Part shown: one piece after another, positions 1-11,598 of the stretch
Layout of the letters: each line of letters opens with the position of its first letter
Numbering within the stretch: position 1 is the stretch's first letter
Assembly (NCBI GenBank): GCA_038496445.1
Contig: JALMLS010000541.1
Coordinates: 124,001 to 188,000, forward strand
DNA: 64,000 nucleotides
Direction: 5' to 3'
Origin: Trichosphaerium sp. ATCC 40318
Taxonomy: Eukaryota > Discosea > Flabellinia > Trichosidae
Position numbers and translations under genes: made by a program
Notes under the pieces: model-generated
What the model saw: only the letters and a program-made list of their open reading frames with translations
What the model was told of the DNA's origin: nothing
Database searches by the model: none

Positions 1-929
1 AACTTGATCCATTAAAGCTAACTGACGTGCCAGTTCAAGAGTATCTATATCATTCAAATCCGTGATAGGTGAAGGAGGTAGACGAGATGCAGGAGGAGTC
101 ATAAACACTTCACGAACTTTAACAGCTTCAGACATCTGCATATTAAGTAAGAAAAGGAAGGAGGCAAGTACAAAAAAATCTAGAACAGAACAAAAAATAA
201 AAGGAAAAACGGAGAATTGTTTTAAAGTCTCGATAAGTACCTTGTTAGCAATGAGCTGTTGTAATGTCGAAGCCGCTAGTGGTAACGCAAGCGATAACGT
301 AGAATTAATAAATTCCTTGACATTTTCTACACCGGAGGCATTGTCAGAAAAATCGTACCAATGCCTTTCCATCCAAATCTTTAAAAATTGAGAAAACCTC
401 ATCTTCATCACTTCAACATCTTTTTCAGGGTACTTGTCAGCAGTAAGCTTAGCCCAAAGATCAACAAGCTTCTCAACAAGCTCTGGTGGATTACAATAAC
501 TCCTGTACGTCAATAGGAATATACGTTGGAATAAAGGCTCATAATCATCTTTTCGGGTCAAACGAATAATAAGTCTATCAAGTGATGCTCCTTTGAGGCT
601 ATTGTCCTTTTGATCAAAGATAACATACTTATCATTAAATTCTGGAATATGTGATAACGGTGTTTCCATGACCAGTGGTGGTTCACCAGTACCTCGCTCT
701 AGAACCGTATTAATAAGCTGAGTGTCAAGAAATTCGAAGGCTTTTTTTTTAAGGGGACTAAGGGAGGCTCGGCAGTTGGCGTACTTTGCGGGCTATCACC
801 CGCCGTTGCAGACGCCACTGGCCGTCTCCAAGACCCGGGCGCCGCTTGCGTGCCCTTTTGGGAGTCCTTCGTTCTATTTGCGATTGTACCAGGAGGCGAA
901 GCTCTATTAGCGTATGCGTGCTCTTTTTT
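1..929 (-). CDS. Ras guanine-nucleotide exchange factor (RasGEF), partial at window edge
   Basis: Activates Ras-family GTPases by releasing GDP; cytosolic or membrane-recruited. Read on the minus strand, 241 to about 740 encodes a RasGEF_N module (GASLDRLIIRLT, then LLTYRSY and FLKIWMERHWYDF). An intron (136-240, donor GTACTT, acceptor TATGCAG) leads into exon 1-135, where SPITDLNDIDTLELARQL is the start of the catalytic CDC25 domain. The rest of that domain lies outside the window. Upstream, 751-929 is a Pro/Ser/Thr/Ala-rich linker, GC-rich unlike the surroundings, beginning after acceptor TTAACAG. Linker and RasGEF_N frames do not join: they meet at a run of nine T (742-750 on the plus strand), and one extra base there would fuse them. 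This is a sequencing slip, a polymorphism or a broken gene. No start codon was resolved. Confidence 0.85.
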
Positions 930-1165
930 CTGTTAACAAGAAGTTAATTACAAACATTTAGGTTATTCACAACTTGCGCAACGGATTTTTTTTAAAATGC
1001 TTTGTTGCGGATTTAATAAATACTTCAACCTTCGTTCATAAAGTAGATTGTTTGATAAAGCAAGAAAAAAAAAGGCACGTGATTTGGCAACATTCAATCG
1101 AGACAAGTTTTTTTTTTTTGTTTTGGCTTTTTAGAAGATTGGTGTACTTGAAATATTGAAATATA

Positions 1166-1732
1166 CTAGGCACGTACAGAATGTTTTGTGTGTCCTTTGT
1201 TATACGATTTTTTAATTTTTGTAAACTTTGCCTTGAGGTTTGTCTTTGAAGCGAATTTTTTACCCTTAACCAAGTCGTGGGGATGCTGGTGTTCCCTTAA
1301 TTGATCTAGTTCGCGGCGTTGTTGCTCAATAACTTCCTTGTGCTTTTTAAGTGTCTCCTTTAGCACAACAGCCTCGTCTTCTGCTGAATTAGAGTGTCCA
1401 GATGAATCGCCACTTTGAGAAGCAGGCCGAGCGCTTGCGTTTAGTTTTAACTGTGCAATTTCTTCATCTCTGGCGGCCAGAAGTTCCTAAACGCCAATTC
1501 GTTAAAACAATGGTTTAATAAAGCCCAAAACCCAGTGGAGCTATTACAAACCTTTAACGATGCTACCTCTTTCCTTAGCCCGTTTCGCTCTTTGATTACT
1601 TCCGTGAGGATTAACTAGCGCCAATGTTACAAAAAACTAGTTTCCGTGCGTATGGAACTAATTTTCAATATGTACCTTGGCTTTCTTGCGCAGTACGTCT
1701 ATTTTGCGCTCAAGCTCGGGGACTGTACTCAT
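1166..1732 (-). CDS. Small coiled-coil protein, unknown function
   Basis: Three exons (1676-1732, 1552-1614, 1166-1486) give a protein of about 146 residues. Introns are GT-AG: 1615-1675 with donor GTACAT, and 1487-1551 with donor GTTTG. The protein is almost wholly charged heptad-like sequence (ELERKIDVLRKKAK, ERNGLRKEVASLKELLAARDEEIAQLK, then HKEVIEQQRRELDQLREH), with a short Ser/Ala/Gly-rich break in the middle and a Lys-rich tail ending SVRA. No signal peptide or membrane segment is visible. The start is the first ATG and is followed by an uninterrupted spliced frame. I do not recognise the family; a structural or adaptor role is only a guess. It is divergent from ARMC8, with 216 bp between starts. 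Confidence 0.7.
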
Positions 1733-1948
1733 TGCGAATAAATGTTACAGCACAATAACGCCAAAATTACACTAACCAGAATAGCAGGTATTTGACAGTT
1801 TCTGGACAGTTTTTTGTGAAGTGTGTTGACGTCTGTTTTTTACGGGCAATGTAGTTACTGCGATTCTACACCGAAAACGTGCCATCACGATAACAGTATT
1901 TGACACGAAGTAATTTGTTGGCGTAACTGACATTGTTTGCCTTTTTCT

Positions 1949-4720
1949 ATGCAACGCCCGGATATCACCTCTGGGTTAGCCGGAGGGAACTTAGAGACTA
2001 TTGCGAAAGCCTCCAAACGTGTTAGAAACCATATCATAGGAAATCCGTACCAAAAGGAGACGTTGGCGAGCGCCTTGCAGCAACAGTACATACAAACACA
2101 TTTAGGCGTTTATTTTCTCACAAAATCTTACAGCGCTTTAACAATTCTAAAAAACGATGAGTTACGAACTAGCTCTCTTGGTCAAGTCATTCTAGCAGGT
2201 TCAAAACATTTTACAATTTAAATAACGTCAATTCGTTTTAAAAAAAGTTTCTACTAGCGCCACTTTCATTAACGCGCCCTAGATGTAGTAATGATAGTAG
2301 CAAGCATAGCCGATACAAGTTTAAAACTGCAACCAGCTGTTTTTGAGGCTATAACGGAACTCATAGAATGGATTCAATCTTCTATGGACTGTGACACCAC
2401 AGAGGATGATCTTCGCCCTAACCTTCTCAGAGCAACATGTTCTCTTGCTCCTGGTTTTAACGAGAAACAAACCAAGACGATAATTGCGCTATTCTTAAAC
2501 GAGGTAATGCCGTTTGACATCTCGTGATTTTACTTTATTAAAACCACGTGTTCTAGCTCAATACTGTACCTGACATCAGCCTCTTGGGTCATACTTGTGC
2601 TGCCATTGTACGGATGACGACGCATAGGTTCCAGCTAATAAATTAATAAGGCTAGCCTTGGACGAACGCTCAAAGAACCGATTAGTGTTACAACTGAATC
2701 AATATCTAGTATTTTTGGTTCCCTGAACAAAGCCAGCCTGCGAGTGAGTACATCTGTTAATTCGTGTTTAGTGACTACCAAATAGATTCAAGCCAACATA
2801 ATCCCACTACTGGCAGTAGCATCGAGGAACCATGTTACCCAAAAGTCTATCATAGACAACGCACAGTTACCAAGTGGAGAACATTTTCTGGACTGGGTTG
2901 TTTCTTTTTCTAATTTTAAAGGGTTCCAACAAAGACCGTTTATTTTGATTGATGCTGCTGAAATGTACTTGCCCAACTATTTCTAAAATTCAATTGTAGT
3001 TGTGACTCATTAATTTAGATTGATTTCTTGCTCACAATCAAGCCCACAACATGCAAATACAGGTATCACAATACTGACTAGATTGCTTGACAAGAAAACA
3101 CTTAACAAAAGTCACTACGAGCGCATTGTACCAATTCTCCTTCGGTACTTGGAAGAATCAGTTCCCGAAAATTTTCCTGGACGTAGTGTAGCTATTCTTG
3201 GCCTTATAGAGCTTATTGCTACAGTATTGATTAATGCAACAAAATCACTTACAATATCTACTAAACAAGTACGTTTGACATAAACATTTTAATCTCTTTA
3301 AACCTCACTCACTTTTTAGGATATATTTATACTAATAACGAAAGCTATCCCTGGTGTTGCAAAGAGCAAGAAGAAACTTAGAATTCCAAAAGTTCTTATT
3401 TCAGCATCTTGTGAAGAATTGTTGCATGGCACTGATCTTTCTCTACGCTTGGTAGCAGGTTCGTAATTTGTGTAATATAGAATGTAGTTGATAGAAAATT
3501 AGGTCATGCAGCGCTCACATTGTCGCGCTCTAATGAGAGGGTGCACTTTGCAAGTTATCCTTTAACTGAATTGGTAAACCCTTTTTGCGTCGCAAATTTT
3601 TTTTCACTTTGCACGTGTGAAAGAAAGGTCTTACAGGTTTTTGTAGATTCAAAAAGAAGAAGCGAATGAAGAGCTATGCCTAGTTGTATTAAAAACACTT
3701 GCAAATGTTATAATAGATTCAGACGTAAACACAAAGCAACAACTGCTTTTCTTTTCTTCATTATTACTATCATTTTCTAATAAGTGCATAGAAACTCACG
3801 CTGGACATTTTGAAATCAAAAGAAACTTTGACAGGTCCGTTGAAAAATCTACATCAAACGTGTACAAGTTTGAAACTTGTTATGATTGACTTTGTGTTGT
3901 AGAGATTGTTAAACAATCATTGACGCACTCTAACATTAAAATTCGTGTTGCTGCATTGCACGTTATAAAGAACGTGGCTCACTTTGGTTCTACAACAAGC
4001 GATAATAAAGAAATTGTCACATGTTTCCCAATAGAAGATATCGTCAAGTTATTGGGTAGCACGGATGAAGAAATAGTATTCGTCACACTTGGTATTTTAA
4101 GAAACCTTCATCATAGAGTTAAATTGGTACTGCCTCACCTCATACCGTTACGTTCTTATGATAAAAAGGTGATTAGTGATGAAATTGTTGATTGGGGACA
4201 ACCAGAGCCAATTCAGTGCGTTGTCAATGGTATTCTACCAATCTTGGCGAATGCCAAGCCTCAACTGAGGAGGCAGGCGTTTTTTGTAGCAGCGAATATT
4301 GCCACCTATGCTCCTGGGTTAACAGATAAAACTCTGTTTTCAAAGGTTTTACAACTCACATTAAAGGAACTAGAGGCACGCTTTTCGTGATTGCGTGAAC
4401 TTTTATTTACATGCCACAGAGCTCAAATGATGACACAGACAAAGTAAAGGTGGCTGCTGCCTGGTTTATAATTAATAGCACTTGGCAAGCTGATAATGGC
4501 CCAGATCAACGTCCTCGAGTTCAGCAATTTGTAAACTCGGGTACTCCGAACATAGTACAAAAACTACTTGCTTCTAGCATCTCAATAGATCTACGGTGAG
4601 TAATTCAACCACACTAAGAAGTTAACGTTCTAAAAATTTTATTGTAGAGATCGTTGCTACTCTATACTCGATAGTCTCGCTTTGAAACCGGTTGTTGAGC
4701 AGCCAACTTCACCTTCGTGA
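1949..4720 (+). CDS. ARMC8: Armadillo repeat protein ARMC8 (CTLH/GID E3 ligase subunit)
   Basis: ARMC8 (yeast Gid5/Vid28) is the substrate-receptor scaffold of the GID/CTLH ubiquitin ligase. Thirteen exons are recoverable: 1949-2085, 2134-2198, 2301-2503, 2557-2627, 2656-2743, 2786-2964, 3019-3268, 3320-3458, 3503-3573, 3647-about 3834, 3905-4386, 4422-4595, 4648-4720. The N-terminus (RNHIIGNPYQKETLASAL) matches the first ARMC8 repeat; VILAASIADTSLKLQ and LILRNLHHRVKL-like helices are Arm repeats; the C-terminus (KVKVAAAWFIINSTW, then DLRDRCYSILDSLAL) is the diagnostic ARMC8 ending. The intron at 2628-2655 is only 28 bases. Acceptors at 3904 and 4421 are AGAG, and only the distal AG keeps frame. 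The donor after exon 10 is ambiguous. The start is the first ATG; an earlier TTG is in frame. Confidence 0.85.
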
Positions 4721-4780
4721 GTAGCTACAAACTAGCCAAACATAGAGTTGACCACATTGTAAATATTACGTAAACGTTCT

Positions 4781-5166
4781 TCAAGGGATGCTCGTTCCTG
4801 CATCTCCTATTGCGGTTTGGTTAGGCCGTCTACACTTTTTCGTAATCCGTGCCTCGTTTATTAAACCCTGAAGAGCATCCGTGAACTGCTTCATTTCATC
4901 GTCTATTTGACTACAAACTAAGTTTAAGGATGTGAGATTTGTACACACCTTAAATCTTCCGTCAACTTCGAAAACAAATCCACCAGGCCGTCCTTAGAGT
5001 TCGGAACTTGCTCTGATATGCTACTGTGTAGTTGACTGGCTGGCACATCGTAAGTAGCCGACTCCTCTTGCATCTCAATCGACATTTTAAGAACTTTGCT
5101 GACTTTGCTAATAATTTCGTCGGTGAATTTTTGCTGCGCATATTCACAACACTCTAGAAAGGCCAT
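4781..5166 (-). CDS. Small helical protein, unknown function
   Basis: Two exons (4949-5166 and 4781-4910; intron with donor GTGTGTAC and acceptor TTTGTAG) encode about 115 residues. The sequence is amphipathic (QQKFTDEIISKVSKVLKMS, then DLFSKLTEDLSQIDDEMKQFTDALQGLI) with a Lys/Arg-rich tail, suggesting a short coiled-coil subunit of a larger complex. No signal peptide or membrane segment is seen. Family not recognised; small Mediator- or BLOC-like subunits were considered but nothing is diagnostic. It converges on ARMC8 (60 bp between stops). Its start codon is 6 bp from the start codon of the mitochondrial reductase gene on the other strand, so both must share one tiny bidirectional promoter. 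Confidence 0.65.
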
Positions 5167-5172
5167 AACACA

Positions 5173-6684
5173 ATGCTTTCAAGCACTAAATACATCGCGC
5201 GTACGGCCCAGAGGTCTGTAAACGCTACTCGTGTCTCTACGATCAAAACGAAGAGATTCTACAGTATACCAACAGAAGCAAATGTTTGCCGCTACACTGA
5301 ACACGGTGAACCTCTCAAAGTACTAAAGTATGTTAATGATAGTTAAAACAATTATACACTAAAATGTCCAGGCGAGTGCGAGAAAAATTGCCTGCTGTTG
5401 GCAAACATGACGTTGTAGTGAAAATGCACTTTGCACCAATCAACCCATCCGACTTCAACATGATTGAAGGTAGCTACGCTATTTTACCAAAACTACCAGC
5501 CATTGGTGGAAATGAAGGCGTTGGCGAGGTTGTAGCAGTAGGTGACCTCGTTCGTGATCTAAAACCGAAAGACTTGGTACTCCCAGCAACTCCAGGCTTC
5601 GGTACGTCATTTACAGGCGATAACAAAAAAACCGCTCGTTTTCTTTCTATCATTATTTGTACGCGCCTCTCACTTGCCCTGAAGGTACATGGCGCGACTA
5701 TGCGGTATGTCCTAGCACAGAGGTGCTCAAACTCCCTGAAAGTGCCAAAGACGTGAAAAAAGAATATCTCGCTTCTTTGTCTGTAAATCCTTGCACAGCT
5801 TTGCGTCTATTGAAAGATTTTGAACACCTAAAGGAAGGTGCGTAGAAAACAACAAAAAAAAAAACCATCAATGGATTTCTGTTTACTCTGTACTAAGGTG
5901 ACGTTATTGTACAAAATGGTGCTAGCTCACAAGTAGGTATGTGCGTTGTCCAACTCGCACATGCTAGAGGCATCAAGACGATTAACATTTTGAGAGAAAA
6001 CGGGTACACAAGACAGTTTTTTTTATTTGTTTTATTTTTTTGCGTTTTTAAAGCTTCAATTTACTAACTGCAATCAAAGTCTCAACTACAACGAGCATGT
6101 AGAACATCTTAAAGCTTATGGCGCAGATATTGTACTTGATTCAGCTTTCTACCGTAAACCAGAGTTCAAGCGTTTAGTAACAGATTTACCAAAACCAAAA
6201 CTTGCTCTTAACTGTGTTGGTGGTAGCAATGCTACTGAAATGGTCAGAAAATTAGCGTACGTTAACACTTTATACCGCTTCTTTTCCGTTTAGTGGAGTT
6301 GTAGTTTATTTTTTACTGTTTTTTTTAAATTGTTTATTTATTTATTGTTTTATTAGCACTGGTGGTACCATGGTTACATATGGTAACATGTCAAGACGTC
6401 CTGTTACTGTACCAACGTCTCAGTTTATTTTCAAGGACGTTACTCTCAAAGGCTTCTGGCTCTCAAAATGGATTAAAGAGCACAGCGTAGACGAGCGAAT
6501 GAACATGTATTCTGAGCTTATCGATCTAATGAAGGTCCAAAAGCCAGGCGAAGGTCTCCGCATTTGGACTGAAACTCAGAAATTTTCTAAATTCGAAGAC
6601 GCCATCCAAGCACCTGAAAACGAGCTAAAGAGACGCGCTGGTGGTGGTTTTAGACGCAAGATTCAAATGAACTTGCAACTGTAG
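5173..6684 (+). CDS. MECR: Mitochondrial trans-2-enoyl-CoA/ACP reductase
   Basis: Catalyses the last, NADPH-dependent step of mitochondrial type II fatty-acid synthesis, needed for octanoate/lipoate supply. Six exons: 5173-5327, 5372-5601, 5685-5837, 5898-6003, 6080-6256, 6357-6684, all phase-consistent. Residues 1 to about 35 are Ser/Thr/Arg/Lys-rich without acids, a mitochondrial presequence ending near KRFYS. The GroES-like fold follows ([31 protein letters not shown]). The Rossmann part has [15 protein letters not shown], then [30 protein letters not shown] and [13 protein letters not shown], all characteristic of MECR/ETR1. The C-terminus carries a short Gly/Arg-rich tail. Length is usual for the family. 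Confidence 0.93.
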
Positions 6685-6991
6685 ACTATATATTTTCCAA
6701 GATTTTTAAGGGGAACCGAAAACACATTTAACTTTGTGTTTTTTGTTTTCTTTTGTCGTTCTGTCACGTTATTCATTTGTAACAGCTAGTAAATAATAAG
6801 CCTGTTGATCGCAAGTGTTTGTATTTTTTATTACATGACAATACCGTAAACCCTTTTTGAGCGTGATGACGTGTGACATCGAAAACTCTTAAAAAGAATT
6901 GTGACACATTTTTTTTTCAAAATTATGAGTTTTCTGTTTAGCTCGTCATTTTTCGTTTCACTGTTTAAACGTCAAAGCAAAGTACAAAACA

Positions 6992-9990
6992 ATGGCGGAG
7001 ACACACGACAATGAACATGAGGGAGAGGTACGCTTTTTATTTGGCGTACAAGCTGTTAATAACTAACAACGCTTTAGATTGAGGACGTCATAAAAAGAAT
7101 ACAAGACCCAAAAACTGGCTTGGAGATTAAAGGTAGTTATTGCCACTCTCCTGGTTATCTAATACAATTATAGATCGTAAGTGGCTTCTCAAAACGTACA
7201 AGCATTGCTTTGTAGGGCGTGACATGGTTAATTGGCTCCTTACCGAAAAAGTTGGTGCGTTGGCGACTACGCACACTCCGATCAGCCTGTTACTCACGTT
7301 AGATGATTTTAGCCGCAACACGAGGAGATGCAGTAACGTTTGGTCAGGAACTACTAGAAGCGGGCATGATACAGCACGTTACACGCGATCACGCCTTCAA
7401 AGACGAGCCTCTATACTACAAAGTCGTTCCTAAAGATAAACGCTCTAAAACAGTACGTGAAATACTGCTGATACTGTTTTATACGCCAAACAAGCTCCAA
7501 TTGGCATACAATGAGCAAACGGAGAATCTAACTATAAAATTTTACTACCTTGACAAAAAACTGAACGCTAATCGCTTAAAACGCAGGGAGGAAACTGGAA
7601 AAACTACGTAGCAAAACTATTACAAGAAGATAGTGTATCAGAGGGAGGAGATCATGTACAACCTTCTATTCCAAGACGAGATGGCGACTCTGATCAATCA
7701 CCTGATCCAACCAAGCTAGAAGTGTTCCCACTTGATAAATGGCACGTTTTACGCCCGTAAAAAATAGTTTTACTGTTTTTCCAGAGTTATGGAAAAATGT
7801 CCTGACATTTTTCTGTCTGTTCTCAAGTTTTTTTTTTGAAAATTCTTTTTGGCTTATACGAGCTTATAGGAATGTCGAACTTCTTAATAACGTTCATCCT
7901 CCAATGTGGGAAGATCCAGACCCACGTGATGTATACAATATGGTTGTTATTGGTGCTGGTACTGCAGGTCTTGTTACAGCTGCTGGAACTGCTGGTATGT
8001 TCGCTTAAAAAACTATCAACGCCTTTCGTTACTCATTTTTTTTCTCAAGGTCTTGGTGGTAGAGTAGCACTCATTGAAAAGCACTTAATGGGTGGAGATT
8101 GTTTGAATGTTGGTTGTGTACCTTCAAAAGCTCTAATTCGTTGTGCTACTGCTATTCATGAAGCTAGAAGCGGTGACAAGTTCGGATTTAAAGTTAAGGG
8201 TGAGATCGAAGTTGATTTCCCAGCTATAATGGAAAGGTATGCGTTTTTTTTCTGTATTTTAATTGCTTAATCTGGCATGTAGAATGAGAAGACTTCGTTC
8301 TAGTATCTCACATGTTGATGGAGCAAAGAGATTCTCCAAAGATTTGGGCATTGATGTATTTATTGGTGAGGGTAAATTTACAAGCAAAAGCACTGTTATG
8401 GTTAATGGAAAGACTCTTAAATTCGCAAAAGCGTGTATTGCTACGGGTAGCAAAGCTTCTATTCCACCAATGTACGTTGGTTTTAATTATGTCCTTTTTT
8501 TGGTTTTTTGTTCTTTTGCTTACAACGCTGTTATAGTACTGGTCTTGACAAAGTTCCATTCCTTACAAATGCTACTTTATTTAACTTAACAGAGCTACCT
8601 AAAACTCTTGCAGTTATTGGTACTGGTGCAATTGGTTGTGAGATGGCACAAAGTTTTGTAAGGTAAGTATCTCAATGGAGTGTTGTTTGTTGAAGAAGCA
8701 AGTCTAATTGATGTTTTTGCTTAGATTCGGCTCAGAAGTTCATATGTTTGCTCGATCTCCTCATATACTATCAAGAGAAGATCCTGAAGCTGCGTTAGTA
8801 ATAGAAAAACAACTGATCAGTGATGGTATTATTTTCCATCCAAGTGTCACATATTCAAATATTGAGAAGACTAAAGATGATAAAATTGTACGCTTCGCCG
8901 GAACTTTTTGGAAAAAAAACAGCTTGTGAGAAGCTCATTCTTCTATACTTTCACTTTACCATTATTCGGAGCTCACATGAGTGTTTAGGAAATCACTGTT
9001 GTTAAAAACGGAATAACGGAAAAAATCGTAGTTACACATTTGTTAGTCTCTACTGGTAGGACACCTAACCTTAAGTGTACGTGTATTGACTTAAGCAAGT
9101 TTTTTGACTTATCGTTTTTTATATAGCTCTTGATCTTGAGAGTGCTGGAGTAAAATACACTAAACGTGGTGTTAAAGTGAGCGATCAGTTGGTTACTTCG
9201 AACCCAAATATTTTCGCTGCTGGTGACTGTTGCAGCCAATACAAGTTTACACATATGGCTGATTTCCTTGCACGTATTGTTATTAGAAACGCTCTTTTCT
9301 TTGGATCATCGAAAGTAAGCGATTTGGTAGTACCATGGTACGTAAAGAAAAATCAGCAGTTTTTTTTTGTTTTTTGAAAAAAAGTAGTTGATTCTTTTGT
9401 AGACTTTGTCTCTTTTTTATATGTGTCCATAGTGTTCCTAGTTACTTACTTTTATTATAGGGCTACCTTTACAGAGCCAGAAATAGCTCATGTTGGCGCA
9501 TACGAGCGTGATTTAACTGCTAAGAAGATTAAGTATAGAGAGTTTAAAATTAGTATGGATGACATTGATAGAGCTATTCTAGAAGATGAAACTGAAGGTT
9601 TCGTTAAAGTATATGTCAAAGAAGGTATGTGACCTTTAATACTCTGTTGAGCAAGATTTCTTGTGCTTACGTTGCTCTCCAGGCACAGACAAGATCCTTG
9701 GTGCTACTATTGTTGCTGGCAATGCCGGTGATATGATTTCTGAGATTACTCTGGCTATGGTTAATAAAATCGGTTTATTAGCTATTGCACCTGTCATTCA
9801 TCCTTATCCAACTCAAGCTGAAGCTATACGCAAGTTGGGAGATCAGTACAATAAGTACGTTTTGTTGCTTAGTTTTTTTTCTTGTTTTTTCGATAAAAAC
9901 TTCTTTACTGATTTTTTCTCTTCTACTAGGACACGTTTGACTACTTTTAATAAAGTATTCTTGCGTAAAATCTTGGCTGTAAGAAGATAG
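6992..9990 (+). CDS. DEP domain fused to a mercuric-reductase-like pyridine nucleotide-disulphide oxidoreductase
   Basis: Fifteen exons (6992-7027, 7078-7132, 7174-7254, 7313-7452, 7587-7756, 7870-7994, 8050-8236, 8283-8471, 8537-8662, 8725-8887, 8989-9076, 9127-9337, 9461-9624, 9683-9854, 9930-9990) read through in one frame, about 655 residues. Residues about 20-115 form a DEP domain (DRKWLLKTYKHCFVGRDMV, GQELLEAGMIQHV, PLYYKVV), a membrane-targeting or GPCR/RGS-linked module. After a Ser/Asp/Pro linker comes a flavoprotein: FAD-binding VVIGAGTAGLVTAAG, redox-active GGDCLNVGCVPSKALI (C-x4-C), NAD motif AVIGTGAIGCEMA, second FAD motif NIFAAGDC, and a dimerisation domain ending HPYPTQAEAIRKLGDQYNK. 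The exact splice across 7453-7586 is the least certain point; without that intron the frame would stop early. Predicted activity is NAD(P)H-dependent disulphide reduction; the substrate is unknown. Confidence 0.85.
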
Positions 9991-10287
9991 AATAGTCTAT
10001 GTGGCATCATTTTTGATAGCTCCGGAATAGGCGAATCTCTTGTAGCTTTTTTTCTTATAACAAACTTTATTTGGCTTTTAGTCAAATAAATAAAAATCGT
10101 GTTTGTGTTGTACAAGTGTTTTTTGCTGTCGAATTTTTACACTTACTTAAGCTAACATACGTTGTTCATGTGATGTTTTTCTTTCTTAGGCTTAAGCGTC
10201 CCCTAATCTAGTGATGATCTCTTATCGGCTAATTAATGGCTGATAAGCAAATAATAGACCTCATTAGAGAATTTTGCTGAGTTTCTT

Positions 10288-11598
10288 TTATTTATCGAAC
10301 AACAATGTTATGGTACTTGGTCTGGTGTTTTGCTTAAGCGCCCTTTCAACTATTGAGCTACTAGTCAGTGATTTAAGTCCGTAAGGAATATTCAACACAT
10401 AGCGTTGACAGTCTATATTGCATTTGATTACAAACACACCAATGCTTTTTAGCTCGGATACACTACATTTCCATATGAAACCAGCAGCATAACTATATGT
10501 TTCATCGTCTTCTATTCCGATTTTTGCAGATTTTGCAGTCTCCAACCTAAAGCTGTCAGTGTACTCTGGTATTACCGCACTCTGTAAGCGTACACAAATT
10601 GTTTTAACGCTGACGTTTTAAGCCTCCTACAATACTGTTCGTTGTAGTGACCACCAAAAATATCACCCCATATATCCTTCCACCATAGCATGTCACGTGT
10701 ATCAGAAAGGCGCCATAAGTAGCAAGCAAACACACAAGGAAGTTCACTTGTCAATTCCAGTACTAAAGTCCCAGTGTCCTCCAAAGCCTGAAAGAAACAG
10801 AATGTAAATGTGTTATTTGTTTTTACATAAGTGACGCACAAGCAAGCAACCATAAATCTGCAGTTGAGCTGACAAAGTCTGTGTCCTTGATAGATTCTAG
10901 CAATGGAGCTGGTACAAAAGTCTTTTCATTGGTGTCTATGCATTGCTGTATTATTTCTCTAGTGGAATTAAAAGCTAGTGGTAAAATAGTTTGTAAAATT
11001 GGTATACTATTAGGAGTGGACACGTGATTGGACAAGAGTACATAATCGTTATTTTCATATGCGTCAATAAGAGGACTAAATTCATGATACCATACAGGCC
11101 ATAGCTAAACATTGTAAGCGAAAATTCTGTACATGATAATACCTTTTTAAATGTAGTTCTGAGAACAAATTTATCATTGGTGATATAGGTATAGAAACAG
11201 TTTATCCCATGTTCATCATTTCTTGGTTTGTGCAATTCATTCAAACAAATCAAAACCTCATTAACTGTCTCGAATATGTCCATGTGGTAATGCATATTTG
11301 GATCTTTGTCATTACTGAAAGCAACTAAATCACTAAAGTTAAGTTAATATCTGGATATCTTGTGTTTACTACAGCTGTTGTACCCCATTGACCTCATTAT
11401 TATGCACTTTGATACTTTGACATGTGCTACAGGTTGCGAAACGTTCTCTTGTGAAAAGATATACATGGTCACAAAGCATAGGTGTTCAAGCGGTTTTAAA
11501 ACTTCTGTTGTCTTTTTAATAGTAGTGTACGATGTTCCCAAATCTTTATTACTGGTTTTATCATTATTTTGTTGATTGTTGGTCTTTTGGTGTACCAT
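10288..11598 (-). pseudogene. Frameshifted copy of a lineage-specific tandem paralogue pair
   Basis: Same five-exon structure as the neighbour at 12071-13402: 11384-11598, 11143-11332, 10840-11104, about 10594-10787, 10288-10546, with matching intron positions and phases. Shared blocks include the near-identical N-terminus (MVHQKTNNQQNNDKTSNKDL), MHYHMD, IIQQCID, ADLWLLA, LPCVFACYLWRL and the final TLLFDK. In exon 4 one extra base relative to the paralogue shifts the frame and creates TGA at 10744-10746; downstream sequence is open in the paralogue's frame to the natural stop. Either a young pseudogene or a sequencing error. No known domain, signal peptide or membrane helix was recognised, so function is unknown. 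Confidence 0.6.

Noticed and set aside
62-910. Plus-strand open frames at the left edge
   Set aside because: They are antisense to the RasGEF exons, whose motifs are unmistakable.
10744-10746. TGA in the paralogue pseudogene as a selenocysteine codon
   Set aside because: The frame is shifted by one base there and the intact paralogue has no Cys at the site; a frameshift explains it better.
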